Positions 12,405 through 12,482 of a DNA stretch of 12,482 bases are shown here, piece after piece. Each line of letters opens with the position of its first letter. The stretch's first letter is position 1. Below the pieces are notes generated by a model. That model ran no database searches and had not been told where the DNA came from. It was given only the letters and a program-made list of their open reading frames with translations. Source of the stretch: Candidatus Woesearchaeota archaeon CG11_big_fil_rev_8_21_14_0_20_43_8 (GTDB taxonomy: Archaea > Nanobdellota > Nanobdellia > Woesearchaeales > CG08-08-20-14); assembly GCA_002762705.1 (NCBI GenBank), contig PCVE01000017.1, positions 1 through 12,482 on the forward strand, read 5' to 3'. A program made the translations under genes and the position numbers.

Positions 12405-12481
12405 CCACCCCTGGTCACAGACCAGTGGCATAATTCGCAAAGCGAATTATAAGTTTGCTTAAAACTGCAAAGCAGTTTTAA
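12405..12481. repeat. Three consecutive triloop hairpins at the window edge
   Basis: Hairpin 1 (12405-12428) pairs CCAC with GTGG and TGGTC with GACCA around an ACA loop, with a CCC bulge. Hairpin 2 (12430-12450) is a perfect 9-bp stem, ATAATTCGC with GCGAATTAT, around AAA. Hairpin 3 (12459-12481) is a perfect 10-bp stem, TTAAAACTGC with GCAGTTTTAA, around AAA. Hairpins 2 and 3 share the core GCAAAGC. They may be a REP-like cluster, part of an RNA gene, or a transcription-termination zone that continues outside the window. Confidence 0.55.
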
Positions 12482-12482
12482 A

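Noticed and set aside
12347..12418. HNH protein starting at ATG 12418
   Set aside because: The extension contains the TATA box at 12366-12373 and part of hairpin 1; residues show no zinc-knuckle or other pattern.
1..12482. tRNA, rRNA and CRISPR array
   Set aside because: No cloverleaf with a GTTC-A T-loop and matching acceptor arms, no rRNA blocks and no regularly spaced direct repeats were seen on either strand.

Overview
The window looks archaeal. Most genes have an A/T-rich TATA element centred about 25-29 bases before an ATG, so most transcripts would be leaderless. Where a leader is long enough, an archaeal Shine-Dalgarno (GGAGG, GGGGTGAT, GAGGTG) is present. Arg is mostly AGA/AGG. The gene content is also archaeal: a short archaetidylserine-decarboxylase-type enzyme, a CDP-alcohol phosphotransferase, a FlaF/ArlF-like protein, an archaeal TctA-like permease, a JAMM protein, an Lrp-type regulator and a winged-helix protein. 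A DPANN or euryarchaeal lineage (Woesearchaeota-like) is my guess; there is no rRNA here to settle it.

Left part (1-2483): a tRNA-dihydrouridine synthase on the minus strand, cut by the window edge, lies back to back with a class I/II PLP aminotransferase on the plus strand. Between them is a GC-rich, strongly foldable island that may be the decayed 3' end of an IS605-type TnpB gene. Next (2484-3744) comes a second scar, resembling an IS200/IS605 right end, beside an orphan promoter whose reading frame is cut after 13 codons. It is followed by an AT-rich, apparently foreign ORF6N/PLD-like gene.

Membrane and lipid block (3748-7576, plus strand): a TctA/DUF112-type permease, an unknown four-helix membrane protein, archaetidylserine decarboxylase, archaetidylserine synthase and a site-2-protease-like M50 peptidase. 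The synthase and decarboxylase perform consecutive steps of polar-lipid headgroup synthesis (CDP-archaeol to archaetidylserine to archaetidylethanolamine).

Regulatory and small-gene region (7577-10450): a candidate small RNA with its own promoter, a 24-base-arm hairpin, a C-rich loop and a T-run. Then, all on the minus strand, come a FlaF/ArlF-like protein, a JAMM metalloprotease with several inverted repeats near its promoter, a 44-residue very acidic protein with a dyad at the predicted transcript 5' end and an intrinsic terminator, an Lrp/AsnC regulator, and a tandem pair of 54- and 50-residue proteins that appear to be paralogues.

Right part (10451-12482): a seven-helix membrane protein overlaps a winged-helix gene by 32 bases (a likely sensor/regulator pair). 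Then come a four-cysteine small protein whose 5' end suggests a frameshift, a convergent HNH endonuclease, and three consecutive triloop hairpins at the window edge. No tRNA, rRNA or CRISPR array is visible.
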